Shown one piece after another: positions 43,706 to 52,629 of a stretch of DNA of 64,000 nt. The DNA is from Belnapia sp. F-4-1 (GTDB lineage: Bacteria > Pseudomonadota > Alphaproteobacteria > Acetobacterales > Acetobacteraceae): assembly GCF_000802185.1 (NCBI RefSeq), contig NZ_KN676113.1, forward strand, positions 1,570,819-1,634,818. The letters are read 5' to 3'. The position numbers were made by a program, and so were the translations under genes. The stretch's first letter is position 1; each line of letters begins with the position of its first letter. The notes under the pieces are model-generated. The model was not told the DNA's origin and made no database searches. It worked only from the letters and a program-made list of their open reading frames with translations.

Positions 43706-45160
43706 ATGACCACCAGCGCCAGCGGCCTCAGGCGGGCCAGGTTCGTCCTGCTGGCCGCCGCCCTCGCCCTCCCCGGCTGCGGCACGGTGAACAACCTCCT
43801 TTCTCCCGTCTTCGGCGGCGGCCCGCCGGCCGGCGCGCCCGGCTTCGTCCGCGGCTTCCTCGGCGGCGTGGCGACGGAAGACCCGGCGGCGGCGCTGGTC
43901 GCCCGCAACGTGCTGGCCTCCGGCGGCACGGCGACGGATGCCGCGGTCGCGGCCGGCTTCGCCCTCGCCGTCACCCTGCCCTCCCGCGCCGGGCTCGGCG
44001 GCGGCGGCGCCTGCCTCTCCTTCGACCCGGCCAAGGGCGCGACCGAGGCGGTGCTCTTCCTCCCCGGCAGCCGCGCCGCCATCCCCGCCGGCGCCGACCG
44101 GCCGGCCGCCGTGCCGCTGCTCGCCCGCGGCCTTTTTGGCCTCTACACCCGCAACCCGGGCCGCCCCTTCGAGGAGCTGATGGCCCCGGCCGAGCAGCTG
44201 GCCCGCTTCGGCACGGAGGTCAGCCGCGGCCTCGCCACCGACCTCGCCGCCGTCTCCGGCCCGCTCTTCGCCGACCCTGGCGCACGGGCGATCTTCGCCC
44301 GGCCGGACGGGCAGCCAAAGGGCGCTGGCGAGATGATGGTCCAGCCGGAACTCGCCGGCACGCTCGGCCAGCTCCGGATCGCCGGCGTCGGCGACCTGCA
44401 CCAGGGGACCCTTGCCCGGCGGCTGGAGGTCGCCTCCCGCACCGCCGGCGGCAACCTCACGCTGGAGGAGTTGCGCGCCGGCCTGCCCAACCTCGTTGCC
44501 CCGATCGAGTTGCCCGCCCGCAACGGCGACCGCCTCGCCTTCCTGCCCCCGCCCGCCGATGGCGGGCTGGCCGCCGCCGCCACCTTCGCCGCGCTCCAGG
44601 GCGGGGCGAACCTCAACGATGCCGCCCGCCGCGGCTTCGCCGCCGCCGCCGCCTGGCGCCAGGGAGGTGGCGATGCACGCGCGATCCTCGCCGCCAGCCT
44701 GCCGGCGGCCGAGCCAGGGCCGGTCGGCGCCTCCACCGGCCTCGTCGTCTTCGACCGCAGCGGCAATGCGGTGAGCTGCGCCTTTACCGTGAACAACCTC
44801 TTCGGCACCGGGCGGATGGCGCCGAGCTTCGGCTTCCTGATGGCGCCGGCACCGAATATCGGCCAGGTGCGGCCACCGCTGCTCTCGGCGGCGCTGGCCT
44901 ACAACCCGAACATTAAGAGCTTCCGCCTTGCCGCCGCGGCCTCCGGGCAGGAGGCGGCGCCGGCCGGCGTGGCCGGGCCCGTGGCGCTGCAACTGCTGCG
45001 CTCCGCCGCACCGCGGGACGCCATCGAGGGCGGCTCGCCGGAGCCGGCGCGGACCCAGCTCGCGGTCTGCCCGAACTACCTGCCGGGCTATCCGGACCGC
45101 TGCTCCATCGTCACCGACCCGCGCGGCGCCGGCGTCGCGCTGGGCGCCATCGACCAGTAG
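43706..45160 (+). CDS. Gamma-glutamyltransferase-like lipoprotein, probably degenerate
   Basis: A 484-residue protein with a lipoprotein signal (AALALPGC). The body follows the gamma-glutamyltransferase fold: ARNVLASGGTATDAAVAAGFALAV, RAGLGGGGACLSFD, then GLVVFDRSGNAVSCAFTVNNLFGTG. At the autoprocessing and catalytic site the usual TTH.SVVD is STGLVVFD, so the nucleophilic Thr is Ser and the neighbouring residues are changed. The oxyanion region NN.MDDF has become APAPNIG. At 484 residues it is shorter than the usual 550-580. Activity is doubtful; it may have another role. An aminotransferase gene follows after 4 bases. Confidence 0.8.
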   Translation: MTTSASGLRRARFVLLAAALALPGCGTVNNLLSPVFGGGPPAGAPGFVRGFLGGVATEDPAAALVARNVLASGGTATDAAVAAGFALAVTLPSRAGLGGGGACLSFDPAKGATEAVLFLPGSRAAIPAGADRPAAVPLLARGLFGLYTRNPGRPFEELMAPAEQLARFGTEVSRGLATDLAAVSGPLFADPGARAIFARPDGQPKGAGEMMVQPELAGTLGQLRIAGVGDLHQGTLARRLEVASRTAGGNLTLEELRAGLPNLVAPIELPARNGDRLAFLPPPADGGLAAAATFAALQGGANLNDAARRGFAAAAAWRQGGGDARAILAASLPAAEPGPVGASTGLVVFDRSGNAVSCAFTVNNLFGTGRMAPSFGFLMAPAPNIGQVRPPLLSAALAYNPNIKSFRLAAAASGQEAAPAGVAGPVALQLLRSAAPRDAIEGGSPEPARTQLAVCPNYLPGYPDRCSIVTDPRGAGVALGAIDQ

Positions 45161-45164
45161 CGCC

Positions 45165-46346
45165 ATGGCCCTCAAGGTCGGCCGCGGGGCCGCGGCACCG
45201 CCCTTCCTGGTGATGGATGTCATCGCCGCCGCCAATGCGCGGGCGGCGGTGCTTCCCGCCGGCGCCTTCCCCGACGGGCTCGGCATCCTCCGGATGGAGG
45301 TCGGCCAGCCCGGCACCGGCGCCCCGCGCGGCGCGGCCGAGGCGGTGGTGGCGGCGCTCGAGGCCGGGGCGCCCATGGGCTACACGGAAGCCTTCGGCCT
45401 CCGCTCCCTGCGCGAGCGCATCTCCGCGCATTACGCCGAGCGCTACGGCACGGCGGTGCCGGCGGAGCGGATCGCGGTGACGGTGGGCGCCTCGGGCGCC
45501 TTTCCGCTGGCCTTCCTCGCCGCCTTCGACCCGGGCGATGCGGTGGCCATGGCGGCGCCCTACTACCCGCCCTACGTCAACATCCTGACCGCCCTCGGCA
45601 TGCGGCCGCAGATCCTGCCCTGCGACGCCTCGACGCGCTGGCAACCGACGCTCGCCATGCTGGAGGCGCTCGACCCCCGCCCCGCCGGGCTGATCCTCGC
45701 CAGCCCCTGCAACCCGGCCGGGACCATGCTGCCGGCCGAGGAGTTCATCGCCATCGCCCGCTGGTGCGAGGCGGAGGGGGTGCGGCTGATCTCGGACGAG
45801 ATCTACCACGGCCTGACCTACGGCACGGTGGAGGAGCGCACGGCCGCCGCCCATTCCACCAGCGCCGTCGTCGTCAACAGCTTCTCGAAATACTTCTCGA
45901 TGACCGGCTGGCGCATCGGCTGGCTGGTGCTGCCGGAGGACCTGGTCCGTCCGGTGGAATGCCTGGCGCAGAACCTCTTCATCAATGCGCCGCATGTGGC
46001 GCAGGTGGCAGCCGAGGCCGCCTTCGCCTGCCGGCCGGAGCTCGAGGCCAACCTCGCCCGCTACGCCCGCAACCGCGCCGCGCTGCTGGCCGAGCTGCCG
46101 GCGGCGGGGCTCGACCGGCTTTCTCCCGCCGATGGCGCCTTCTACCTCTGGGCGGATGTCGGGCACCTGACCAATGACAGCCCGGAATTCTGCCGCCGCC
46201 TGCTGGCCGAGGCCGGCATCGCGGCGACGCCCGGTGTCGATTTCGACGCGGCGCGGGGCGGACGCTTCCTCCGCTTCTCTTATTGCGGGCCGGAGCCGGA
46301 GATGGCGGCGGCGCCAGCACGGATCGCCCGCTTCCTCCAAAGGTAA
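45165..46346 (+). CDS. PLP-dependent class I/II aminotransferase
   Basis: A 393-residue fold-type I enzyme. Key segments are GYTEAFGLRSLRERISAHYAERYG, the PLP-Asp stretch ISDEIYHGLTYG, the Schiff-base Lys in SFSKYFSMTGWRIGWLVLP and the substrate-binding Arg in RFLRFSYCGP. This is the aspartate/aromatic aminotransferase subgroup. The amino donor is not deducible. ATG 45165 begins 4 bases after the stop of the GGT-like gene, so the two are co-translated. Confidence 0.87.
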   Translation: MALKVGRGAAAPPFLVMDVIAAANARAAVLPAGAFPDGLGILRMEVGQPGTGAPRGAAEAVVAALEAGAPMGYTEAFGLRSLRERISAHYAERYGTAVPAERIAVTVGASGAFPLAFLAAFDPGDAVAMAAPYYPPYVNILTALGMRPQILPCDASTRWQPTLAMLEALDPRPAGLILASPCNPAGTMLPAEEFIAIARWCEAEGVRLISDEIYHGLTYGTVEERTAAAHSTSAVVVNSFSKYFSMTGWRIGWLVLPEDLVRPVECLAQNLFINAPHVAQVAAEAAFACRPELEANLARYARNRAALLAELPAAGLDRLSPADGAFYLWADVGHLTNDSPEFCRRLLAEAGIAATPGVDFDAARGGRFLRFSYCGPEPEMAAAPARIARFLQR

Positions 46347-46368
46347 CGACCCCGCGTTATTGCGTTAA

Positions 46369-46380
46369 TGGATATATCCA
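46369..46380. promoter_or_regulatory. 12-base perfect palindrome in an AT-rich promoter region
   Basis: TGGATATATCCA is a perfect palindrome in the AT-rich gap 46347-46465 before the DUF4189 gene. Regulator binding is possible, and TATATC may also serve as a -10-like element. It is a single copy. Confidence 0.35.
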
Positions 46381-46465
46381 ATAAGTTGATAAAACCTTAC
46401 CCGTGCTGGCCAGGTCGGGTGGGACGCGCCCGTCCGCCGAAATCGGCGCATCACGGGGAAACCGC

Positions 46466-47203
46466 ATGCCAGGGCCGTTCCGCAGCCTCGCCATATGGGA
46501 CGTGGTGCTCGGCATTCTGCTTGCTCCCGCCTTGGCCAAGGCGCAGATCACCACGGCAACCCCCGCCTGCACCCGGAGCTGCGAGGCCGCCTCGGCCAAT
46601 ATCCGCACCAATCCGGCGCCGGTGCAGGCCTGCCTGATCCGCTGCGTCGCCGGGCAGAATTTCCAGCGCAGTGGCGGCCAGACCGCCTTCGCCGGCCGCA
46701 GCGTATCGGCCCCTGATCCGAACTACGCCGCGCTGCGCGGCCCGACCGGGCAACGCCTCGGATCGATCGGCAACGGTCCCTACACGCCGCAGGTCCGTGG
46801 CCTCGCCGCCGCGCCGGTGCCGCCGGCGCTTGCGGGACCTGGGGGCGCGGGCGGGCGGAGCGGCGCCGTCTACCTCGCCCCGGCCCCCAGCAGCAGCTTC
46901 GGCCTTACCTATGGCATGGCCGATCGCATCGCCGCCCATGGCCAGGCGGAGCGGCGCTGCCAGGCGCAGGGCACCGCATGCCGCCTCGCCCTGGAAATCA
47001 CCGACCGCTGCGGTGCCGTGGCGCAGGCGCGGCGGAGCAACGGGCTGGTCCGCACCGCCGATCCGAGCACCTACACCATCACCTTCGCCGCCGGCGGCTC
47101 CGGCCCCACGCGCGAGGCGGCGGAAAGCCATGCGATGGCCAGCTGCGGCACCCGTGACCGCAGCGCCGCCTGCGAGGTCGTCGCCAGCGGCTGCGGCGGC
47201 TGA
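46466..47203 (+). CDS. Exported DUF4189-containing protein
   Basis: A 245-residue protein with a signal peptide (AIWDVVLGILLAPALAKAQ). A Cys-containing middle region (TPACTRSCEAASANI, CLIRCVAGQNF) is followed by a linker and a C-terminal DUF4189 domain: GMADRIAAHGQAERRCQAQGTACRLALEITDRCGAVA, ending with paired Cys residues that may form disulfides. The function of DUF4189 is unknown; it occurs in secreted proteins. The start is ATG 46466 with GGGGAA upstream; the open frame farther upstream is AT-richer intergenic sequence. Confidence 0.75.
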   Translation: MPGPFRSLAIWDVVLGILLAPALAKAQITTATPACTRSCEAASANIRTNPAPVQACLIRCVAGQNFQRSGGQTAFAGRSVSAPDPNYAALRGPTGQRLGSIGNGPYTPQVRGLAAAPVPPALAGPGGAGGRSGAVYLAPAPSSSFGLTYGMADRIAAHGQAERRCQAQGTACRLALEITDRCGAVAQARRSNGLVRTADPSTYTITFAAGGSGPTREAAESHAMASCGTRDRSAACEVVASGCGG

Positions 47204-47208
47204 ACCCC

Positions 47209-47559
47209 TTACCAGCCGTGCAGGGCGAGGCTGTCGGCCGGTGCCTGCTCGCGCCGCTCCGCCATCCCATAGTCGCGCAGCACCGCGGCGACGCGCAGCC
47301 GGTAGCCGGCGAAGATGCCTGCCCGCCCCGCCGCCTGGCTGCTGCGATGGAGGTCGTGGTTGCGCCAGCAGGCGACCGCCGCATCATCCTCCCAGAAGGA
47401 AAGGCTCAACAGCTTTGCCGGGTTGGTCAGGCTGCGGAAGCGCTCCACCGAGATGAAGCCCGGCACCTTCTCCAGCTCCGGCTTCAGCCGGGCGGCATGG
47501 TCCAGATACTCGTCGAAGCGGCCCTCGGCCGGCTCGACCTCGAAGATAACGGCGATCAT
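47209..47559 (-). CDS. Antibiotic-biosynthesis monooxygenase (ABM) domain protein
   Basis: A 116-residue ferredoxin-like fold protein. It opens MIAVIFEVEPAEGRFDEYLDHAARLKPELEKVPGFISVERF and has LLSLSFWEDDAAVACWRNHDLH, the ABM pattern. Members act as cofactor-free oxygenases or haem-degrading enzymes on small molecules; the substrate is unknown. GGGAGGA lies 5 bases before the ATG at 47559. It is divergent from the ArsR-type regulator gene, which might control it. Confidence 0.85.
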   Translation of the reverse strand: MIAVIFEVEPAEGRFDEYLDHAARLKPELEKVPGFISVERFRSLTNPAKLLSLSFWEDDAAVACWRNHDLHRSSQAAGRAGIFAGYRLRVAAVLRDYGMAERREQAPADSLALHGW

Positions 47560-47656
47560 GCGGGTCCTCCCAGGGCCGACCCTGCCATGCCGCGCGCCGC
47601 CTGTCCTTCGCCCGGCGGCGAAGCGCCGATTTACGATCCGCGCTAGGCTTGGCGTC

Positions 47657-48358
47657 ATGACCAGCCCCGCCGCCTTCGCCGCCACCGCCGTCCTCCTCGC
47701 CGACCCGGCCCGGGCCGCCATGCTGACGGCGCTGCTCTCCGGCGAGGCGCTGACGGCCGGCGAGCTGGCCCGCGTCGCCGGCATCGGGGCGCCTGCGGCG
47801 AGCGCGCATCTCGGCCGCCTCGTCGAGGGAGGGTTGATCGCCGTCCATCCGCAAGGGCGGCACCGCTATCACCGCCTGGCCTCGGAGGAGGTGGCGGCGA
47901 TGCTGGAAACCCTCGGCGGCCTCACCGAAGCCGTCTCTCCTGCGCGACGCTGGCCGCATGGCGAGGCCTTCCGCACCGCCCGCCTCTGCTACGACCACCT
48001 GGCCGGGCGCCTCGGCGTCGCCCTGCATGCGGGGCTGACCGGCCGGAGCTGGATCGCCCCCACCGCCGGGGGCTGGGTGGTGACGGCGGCGGGCGAGGTC
48101 GGCCTCGCCGCCATGGGCGTCGACCTCGACGCAGCCCGCGCCGCCCGGCGCTTCGCCTGCGACTGCATGGACTGGTCGGAGCGCCGCGCCCATCTCGCCG
48201 GCGGCCTCGGCCGGGAGATCGCCGCCTGCTGCCTACGCCGCCACTGGCTCACCCGCATCCCGGCGGAGCGGGAGGGCGACCCGCTCGCCCGCCGCCGCCT
48301 GCGCCTGACGCCGGAAGGGGCGCGGCGGCTCGGCGAGGCGCTCGGCATCGCCGCATGA
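47657..48358 (+). CDS. ArsR-type winged-helix transcriptional regulator
   Basis: A 233-residue protein. The N-terminal winged helix (about 1-90: LADPARAAMLTALLSGEALTAGELARVAGI, then SAHLGRLVEGGLIAVHPQGRHRYHRL) is that of ArsR/SmtB proteins. A further domain of about 130 residues follows (FACDCMDWSERRAHLAGGLG), as in ArsR homologues with a C-terminal extension. Cys residues in CDCMDW and ACCLRR could sense thiols or metals, but no canonical metal site is evident. The stop overlaps the MFS start (ATGA), so it probably regulates or co-expresses with that transporter. Confidence 0.85.
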   Translation: MTSPAAFAATAVLLADPARAAMLTALLSGEALTAGELARVAGIGAPAASAHLGRLVEGGLIAVHPQGRHRYHRLASEEVAAMLETLGGLTEAVSPARRWPHGEAFRTARLCYDHLAGRLGVALHAGLTGRSWIAPTAGGWVVTAAGEVGLAAMGVDLDAARAARRFACDCMDWSERRAHLAGGLGREIAACCLRRHWLTRIPAEREGDPLARRRLRLTPEGARRLGEALGIAA

Positions 48359-49560
48359 GCCCCGCCGCGCGCCTGCTGCTGGCGCTGACGCTGATGACCA
48401 GCGCCAGCCAGTTCCACCGCGCCGCGCTCGGCGTCATCGGGCCGGAGCTGGCGCGCGACCTCGGCGCCGGGCCGGGGCTGCTCGGCGCGGCGAACGGCGC
48501 CTTCTTCCTGGCATTGCTGGTGCTGCAGATTCCGGTCGGCCTGGCCCTCGACCGCCTCGGGCCGCGCCTGACCGTCGCCGCGCTCAGCCTGCCGGCGGCG
48601 GCGGGAGCACTGGCACAGGGGCTGGCGCCGGATGCAGGCTTCTTTCTCGCCGGACGCTTCCTGCTCGGCCTCGGCTGCGCCGCCTCCTTCATGGCGAGCG
48701 TGGTGCTCTGCGCCCGCTGGCATGCCGGCGAGGGGCTGACGACAGCCCTCGCCCGGGTCTTCGCCTTCAGCCAGATCGGCATCCTGCTGGCCGGCGCACC
48801 CTTCGCCTGGGCCGCCTCGCTGCTGGGCTGGCGCGGGGCCTATGCGCTCTCGGCCGCGCTCACCCTCGGCCTTGCCGCGCTGTGGTGGGGCTGGGTCCGC
48901 GATGATCCGCCGGACCGTCCGGCACCGGCGCAGCCCCACGAGACGCTGGCCGGGGCCCTGCGCGGCCAGCTCACCGTCTGGACCACGCCGGGGCTGCTGC
49001 CGGTGCTGGCGATGCATCTGGTCGGCTATGCGGCGATGGCGACGGTGCTGGCGGTCTGGGCCGGGCCCTATCTTTCCGAGGTGCACGGCCTGGCTCCTGG
49101 CCCACGCGGCGCGGTGCTCGGGGCGATGGGGTTGGCGCTGGTGCTCGGCCTGCTCTGCGTCGGGCCGCTGGAGCGCCGGCTGAACACGCGGAAATGGCTG
49201 GTGGCGGGGATGGCGGGTGGCGCGGTGCTGGTGCTGCTGGCGCTCGCCCTCTGGCCGCAGGCGCCGCTGCCGGTGGCGGCGGGGCTGCTGGTGCTGCTCT
49301 GCCTGATGAGTTGCTACCCGGTGGTGGTGGTGGCGCAGGGGCGGTCGCTCTTCCCCGACCATCTGGTCGGGCGCGGGGCGACGACGGTGAACCTGGCGCA
49401 GACGCTGGGCAGCGCCGCGCTGCCGGCGATGACCGGCTGGGCCGTGGCGGCCGCCCCGGCCGGCACGGCCTGGCCCGTGGCTTTCGCTACCCTGGCGGGC
49501 GCGCTGGCCCTGGGCCTCGCCGGCTACCTGACCGGCGCCGATTCACCACCTCGGCGCTGA
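48355..49560 (+). CDS. MFS transporter
   Basis: A 401-residue integral membrane protein with about twelve hydrophobic segments and the major-facilitator loop between helices 2 and 3 (GLALDRLGPRLTVAALS). The N-terminal half contains ALGVIGPELARDLGAGPGLLGAANGAF. It probably exports or imports a small solute in symport or antiport with protons; the substrate is unknown. Start ATG 48355 overlaps the regulator stop. A strong hairpin pair follows the gene. Confidence 0.87.
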   Translation: MSPAARLLLALTLMTSASQFHRAALGVIGPELARDLGAGPGLLGAANGAFFLALLVLQIPVGLALDRLGPRLTVAALSLPAAAGALAQGLAPDAGFFLAGRFLLGLGCAASFMASVVLCARWHAGEGLTTALARVFAFSQIGILLAGAPFAWAASLLGWRGAYALSAALTLGLAALWWGWVRDDPPDRPAPAQPHETLAGALRGQLTVWTTPGLLPVLAMHLVGYAAMATVLAVWAGPYLSEVHGLAPGPRGAVLGAMGLALVLGLLCVGPLERRLNTRKWLVAGMAGGAVLVLLALALWPQAPLPVAAGLLVLLCLMSCYPVVVVAQGRSLFPDHLVGRGATTVNLAQTLGSAALPAMTGWAVAAAPAGTAWPVAFATLAGALALGLAGYLTGADSPPRR

Positions 49561-49565
49561 TCCCT

Positions 49566-49621
49566 AAAGGCCCCCGGCCCTTTGGTGGCAGGAGATCGAG
49601 GGGGGTCTGCCCCCCTCGATC
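49566..49621. terminator. Bidirectional hairpin terminator-like element
   Basis: Between the convergent MFS and rne stops. A 12-bp perfect stem, GATCGAGGGGGG at 49594-49605 and CCCCCCTCGATC at 49610-49621, encloses loop TCTG. An imperfect smaller hairpin (AAAGGCC...GGCCCTTT) precedes it at 49566-49583. The layout and several bases match the element after prfB in inverted order, so both are copies of one dispersed repeat. No T-run is present. Confidence 0.6.
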
Positions 49622-49626
49622 CTGGC

Positions 49627-52600
49627 TTATCGCCGCCACCAGCCGCGCCGCTTCGGCGCCGCCTCATCCAGCGCATCGACGCTGACCGGCTGGATGGCGG
49701 GGCCTTGCACCACCTCGGGTTCCGGCTCCGACACCGGGGCGGGCTCGGCTGCGACGGGTTCCGGCGCCGGCTCGGGAGCAGGCTCAGGGGCTGCGGCGAC
49801 CGGAGCGTCGGCGACAGGCGCTTCCATGACAGGCGCTTCCACAACCGGAGCGGCTTCCGCCTCCGGCTCCGGCGGCGGAGGCGCAACTTCGGCGGCCGGC
49901 TCGCTGGCGACGGGCGCCTCGGGTATGGGCTCGGCCACCGGCTCGGGCGCCGGCGGCGGCGCGGCGCGGGCCGAGCGGCGGGCCGCGGCGGCGGCTTCGG
50001 CCGCAGCCTCGGCGGCTTCCATCGCGGCCATGATGTCGTCCACATGGCCGGCGAAGGGGTCGGCCGGGGTCGGGCCGGTGTAGCGCGGCTTCGGGGCCGG
50101 CTCGGCCTCCTGCGGGGCAGCCTCCTCGCCCTCGCGCGGGGTGCCGGCACGCGGGCCACGGCGGCCGCGACGGCGGCGGCGGGGCCCATCGCGGCCGGCC
50201 TCGCCCTCGCCCTCGGCATCGGGCTGGCCTGCCGTTTCGGCAGGCTCCTCCGTGACGGCGACAGCCTCGGCGACGGCGATGGCCTCGGGCAGAGCCTCGG
50301 CGGCGGCGGGCGCCTCGGCCTGCTCCTCCTCGCCCTCGCCTTCCTCCTCGCTGTCGCCCTCGGCCTGGCCGTTCGCCTGGGCGCCTTCGCCCCGCTGGCC
50401 ATTGCCGCGACGGCGACGGCGGCGGCGGCGGCGCTCGCCCTGGCGCTCGGCCTCGGCGCGTTCGGCCTCGCTGGCCTCGGCCGGCGCGGCGGCCTCGACG
50501 GCTTCCTCGGCCTCGGCCTCGGCTTCGGCTTCCGCCTCGGGCTCCGGCTCGGGTTCCGGGGCGTAGTCCATGCGGAGCGCGCTGGGCGCCTCGGGGATGC
50601 GGCCTGGCTCGGCGGCGCGCAGCCGCTCCAGCCGGAAGGCGGGCGGCATCAGCGTGTCGTCCGGCTCGAAGACAACGGACATGCCGAAGCGCGCCTCGAT
50701 CGCCTGCAACCGCTCGCGCTTCCGGTTCAGCAGGTAGAAGGCGACCTGCGAGGCGACATGGACGCAGATCTCGGCGGAGCGGCGGCGCGCCGCCTCTTCC
50801 TCGATGCCGCGCAGCACCTGCAAGGCGCTGCTCTCGAGGCTGCGGACCTGGCCGCGGCCCTGGCAATGCGGACAGGTGACGAAGGTGGTCTCGGTCAGCG
50901 AGGGGCGGAGCCGCTGGCGCGACATCTCCAGCAGGCCAAAATGGCTGATGCGCCCGACCTGGATGCGGGCGCGGTCATGCTTCAGCGCCTCCTTCACCCG
51001 GCGCTCGACCATGGCGTCGTGCTTGGCCGACTCCATGTCGATGAAGTCGATGACGATGAGCCCGGCGAGATCCCGCAGGCGGAGCTGCCGCGCGATCTCG
51101 TCCGCCGCCTCGAGGTTGGTGCGGAGCGCCGTGTCCTCGATGTGCCGCTCGCGCGTCGAGCGGCCGGAGTTCACGTCGATGGCGACCAGCGCCTCGGTCT
51201 GGTTGATGACCAGGTAGCCGCCGGAGCGGAGCTGGACCATCGGCGAGTGCATCGCATCGAGCTGCGCCTCGACCTGATGGCGGGCGAAGAGGCCGCCGTC
51301 GCGGAAGAGCTGGATCTTGCGGGCATGCTGCGGCATCAGCATGCGCATGAACTCGCGCGCCTCCTGGAAGGCGTCCTCGCCGTCGACGAGGATTTCCTCC
51401 ACGTCGCGAGCATAGACGTCGCGGATCGAGCGCTTGATGAGGTCCGCTTCCTCGTAGATCAGTGCGGGCGCCGTGGACGCCATGGTGCGGTCGCGGATGT
51501 TGTCCCAGAGCCGCAGCAGGTACTCGCAGTCGCGCCGGATCTCGGGCTTCGGCCGCTGCGCGCCGGCGGTGCGGACGATGAGGCTCATGCCCCCCGGCAG
51601 GCCGAGCTCGTCGATCACCTCGCGGAGGCGCTTGCGGTCGGTGACGGAGGTGATCTTGCGGGAGACGCCGCCGCCGCGGGGCGAGTTCGGCATCAGCACG
51701 GAGAAGCGGCCGGCGAGCGAGATGTAGGTGGTGAGCGCCGCGCCCTTCGTGCCGCGCTCCTCCTTCACCACCTGAACCAGCATGATCTGCCGGCGGCGGA
51801 TGACCTCCTGGATCTTGTAGTGGCGGAGGAAGCGAGGCGGGATGCGCCGCTCGCGGGAAACCTCCTCGGGGCCTTCGCCGCCGATGGTCTCGGGGGCGGG
51901 GCCGTCCTCGTCTTCCTCGCCGTCTTCATCGGCGGCAGTGGCCTGGTGGTCATGGCCGTTGGGGAGGACGCCGTTGGCGACCGGAAGCTCGGGCTGGTCG
52001 CCCTCACCCGGGGCGGGCGCGGCCTCGAAGCGGGCTTCGGCGGCGATCTCGATGGGGCTGCCGGAAGCAGGCTCGGCGGCCGGCTCCGCTGCGGCGGGCG
52101 CATCCGCCTCGGGGAAGGGCGGCTCCGCCGCAGGCTCGGCGGCCGGTTCCGCCTCAGCCGTGGACGCCTCTGCCGCAGGCTCGGCAACCGGCTCCGCCGC
52201 AAGTTCGGCAACCGGCTCCGCCTCGGGGGCGACGGCCTCGGCCGGCGGGGCCTCGGGGGCCGCTTCGGGCTCGACGGCGGCGGCTTCCAGGGCATCGGCG
52301 AGGGCGGCTTCGCGCTCCTCCGATTCCTCCTCCTCGCGCGCCTCGGCGGCCTGCATCTCGATCAGCCGCTGCCGGTCGGCGACGGGGATCTGGTAGTAGT
52401 CGGGGTGGATCTCGCTGAAGGCGAGGAAGCCGTGGCGGTTGCCGCCATATTCCACGAAGGCGGCCTGGAGGCTGGGTTCCACCCGGACCACCTTGGCCAG
52501 GTAGATATTGCCCTTGAGGGGCAGGCGGCTCGCGGCCTCGAGGTCGAATTCCTCGAGCCGGGTGCCGTCCAGCACCACCACGCGGGTTTCTTCCGCGTGG

Positions 52601-52629
52601 GATGCGTCGATCAGCATGCGCTTTGTCAT
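49627..52629 (-). CDS. rne: Ribonuclease E
   Basis: A 1000-residue endoribonuclease. The S1 domain begins KGNIYLAKVVRVEPSLQAAFVEYG but is interrupted by an acidic Ala/Glu/Pro-rich insert of about 160 residues (roughly 95-255) before the IPPRFLRHYKIQ segment. The catalytic DNase I-like domain has INQTEALVAIDVNSGRSTR and the divalent-metal Asp residues in LIVIDFIDM. The zinc link CPHCQGRG at about 584 joins the dimer. The long C-terminal tail is disordered, with an Arg run, and ends KRRGWWRR, probably a degradosome scaffold. It processes rRNA and decays mRNA. The order rne-amiC-PBP1A-prfB is typical of alphaproteobacteria. Confidence 0.95.
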   Translation of the reverse strand: MTKRMLIDASHAEETRVVVLDGTRLEEFDLEAASRLPLKGNIYLAKVVRVEPSLQAAFVEYGGNRHGFLAFSEIHPDYYQIPVADRQRLIEMQAAEAREEEESEEREAALADALEAAAVEPEAAPEAPPAEAVAPEAEPVAELAAEPVAEPAAEASTAEAEPAAEPAAEPPFPEADAPAAAEPAAEPASGSPIEIAAEARFEAAPAPGEGDQPELPVANGVLPNGHDHQATAADEDGEEDEDGPAPETIGGEGPEEVSRERRIPPRFLRHYKIQEVIRRRQIMLVQVVKEERGTKGAALTTYISLAGRFSVLMPNSPRGGGVSRKITSVTDRKRLREVIDELGLPGGMSLIVRTAGAQRPKPEIRRDCEYLLRLWDNIRDRTMASTAPALIYEEADLIKRSIRDVYARDVEEILVDGEDAFQEAREFMRMLMPQHARKIQLFRDGGLFARHQVEAQLDAMHSPMVQLRSGGYLVINQTEALVAIDVNSGRSTRERHIEDTALRTNLEAADEIARQLRLRDLAGLIVIDFIDMESAKHDAMVERRVKEALKHDRARIQVGRISHFGLLEMSRQRLRPSLTETTFVTCPHCQGRGQVRSLESSALQVLRGIEEEAARRRSAEICVHVASQVAFYLLNRKRERLQAIEARFGMSVVFEPDDTLMPPAFRLERLRAAEPGRIPEAPSALRMDYAPEPEPEPEAEAEAEAEAEEAVEAAAPAEASEAERAEAERQGERRRRRRRRRGNGQRGEGAQANGQAEGDSEEEGEGEEEQAEAPAAAEALPEAIAVAEAVAVTEEPAETAGQPDAEGEGEAGRDGPRRRRRGRRGPRAGTPREGEEAAPQEAEPAPKPRYTGPTPADPFAGHVDDIMAAMEAAEAAAEAAAAARRSARAAPPPAPEPVAEPIPEAPVASEPAAEVAPPPPEPEAEAAPVVEAPVMEAPVADAPVAAAPEPAPEPAPEPVAAEPAPVSEPEPEVVQGPAIQPVSVDALDEAAPKRRGWWRR

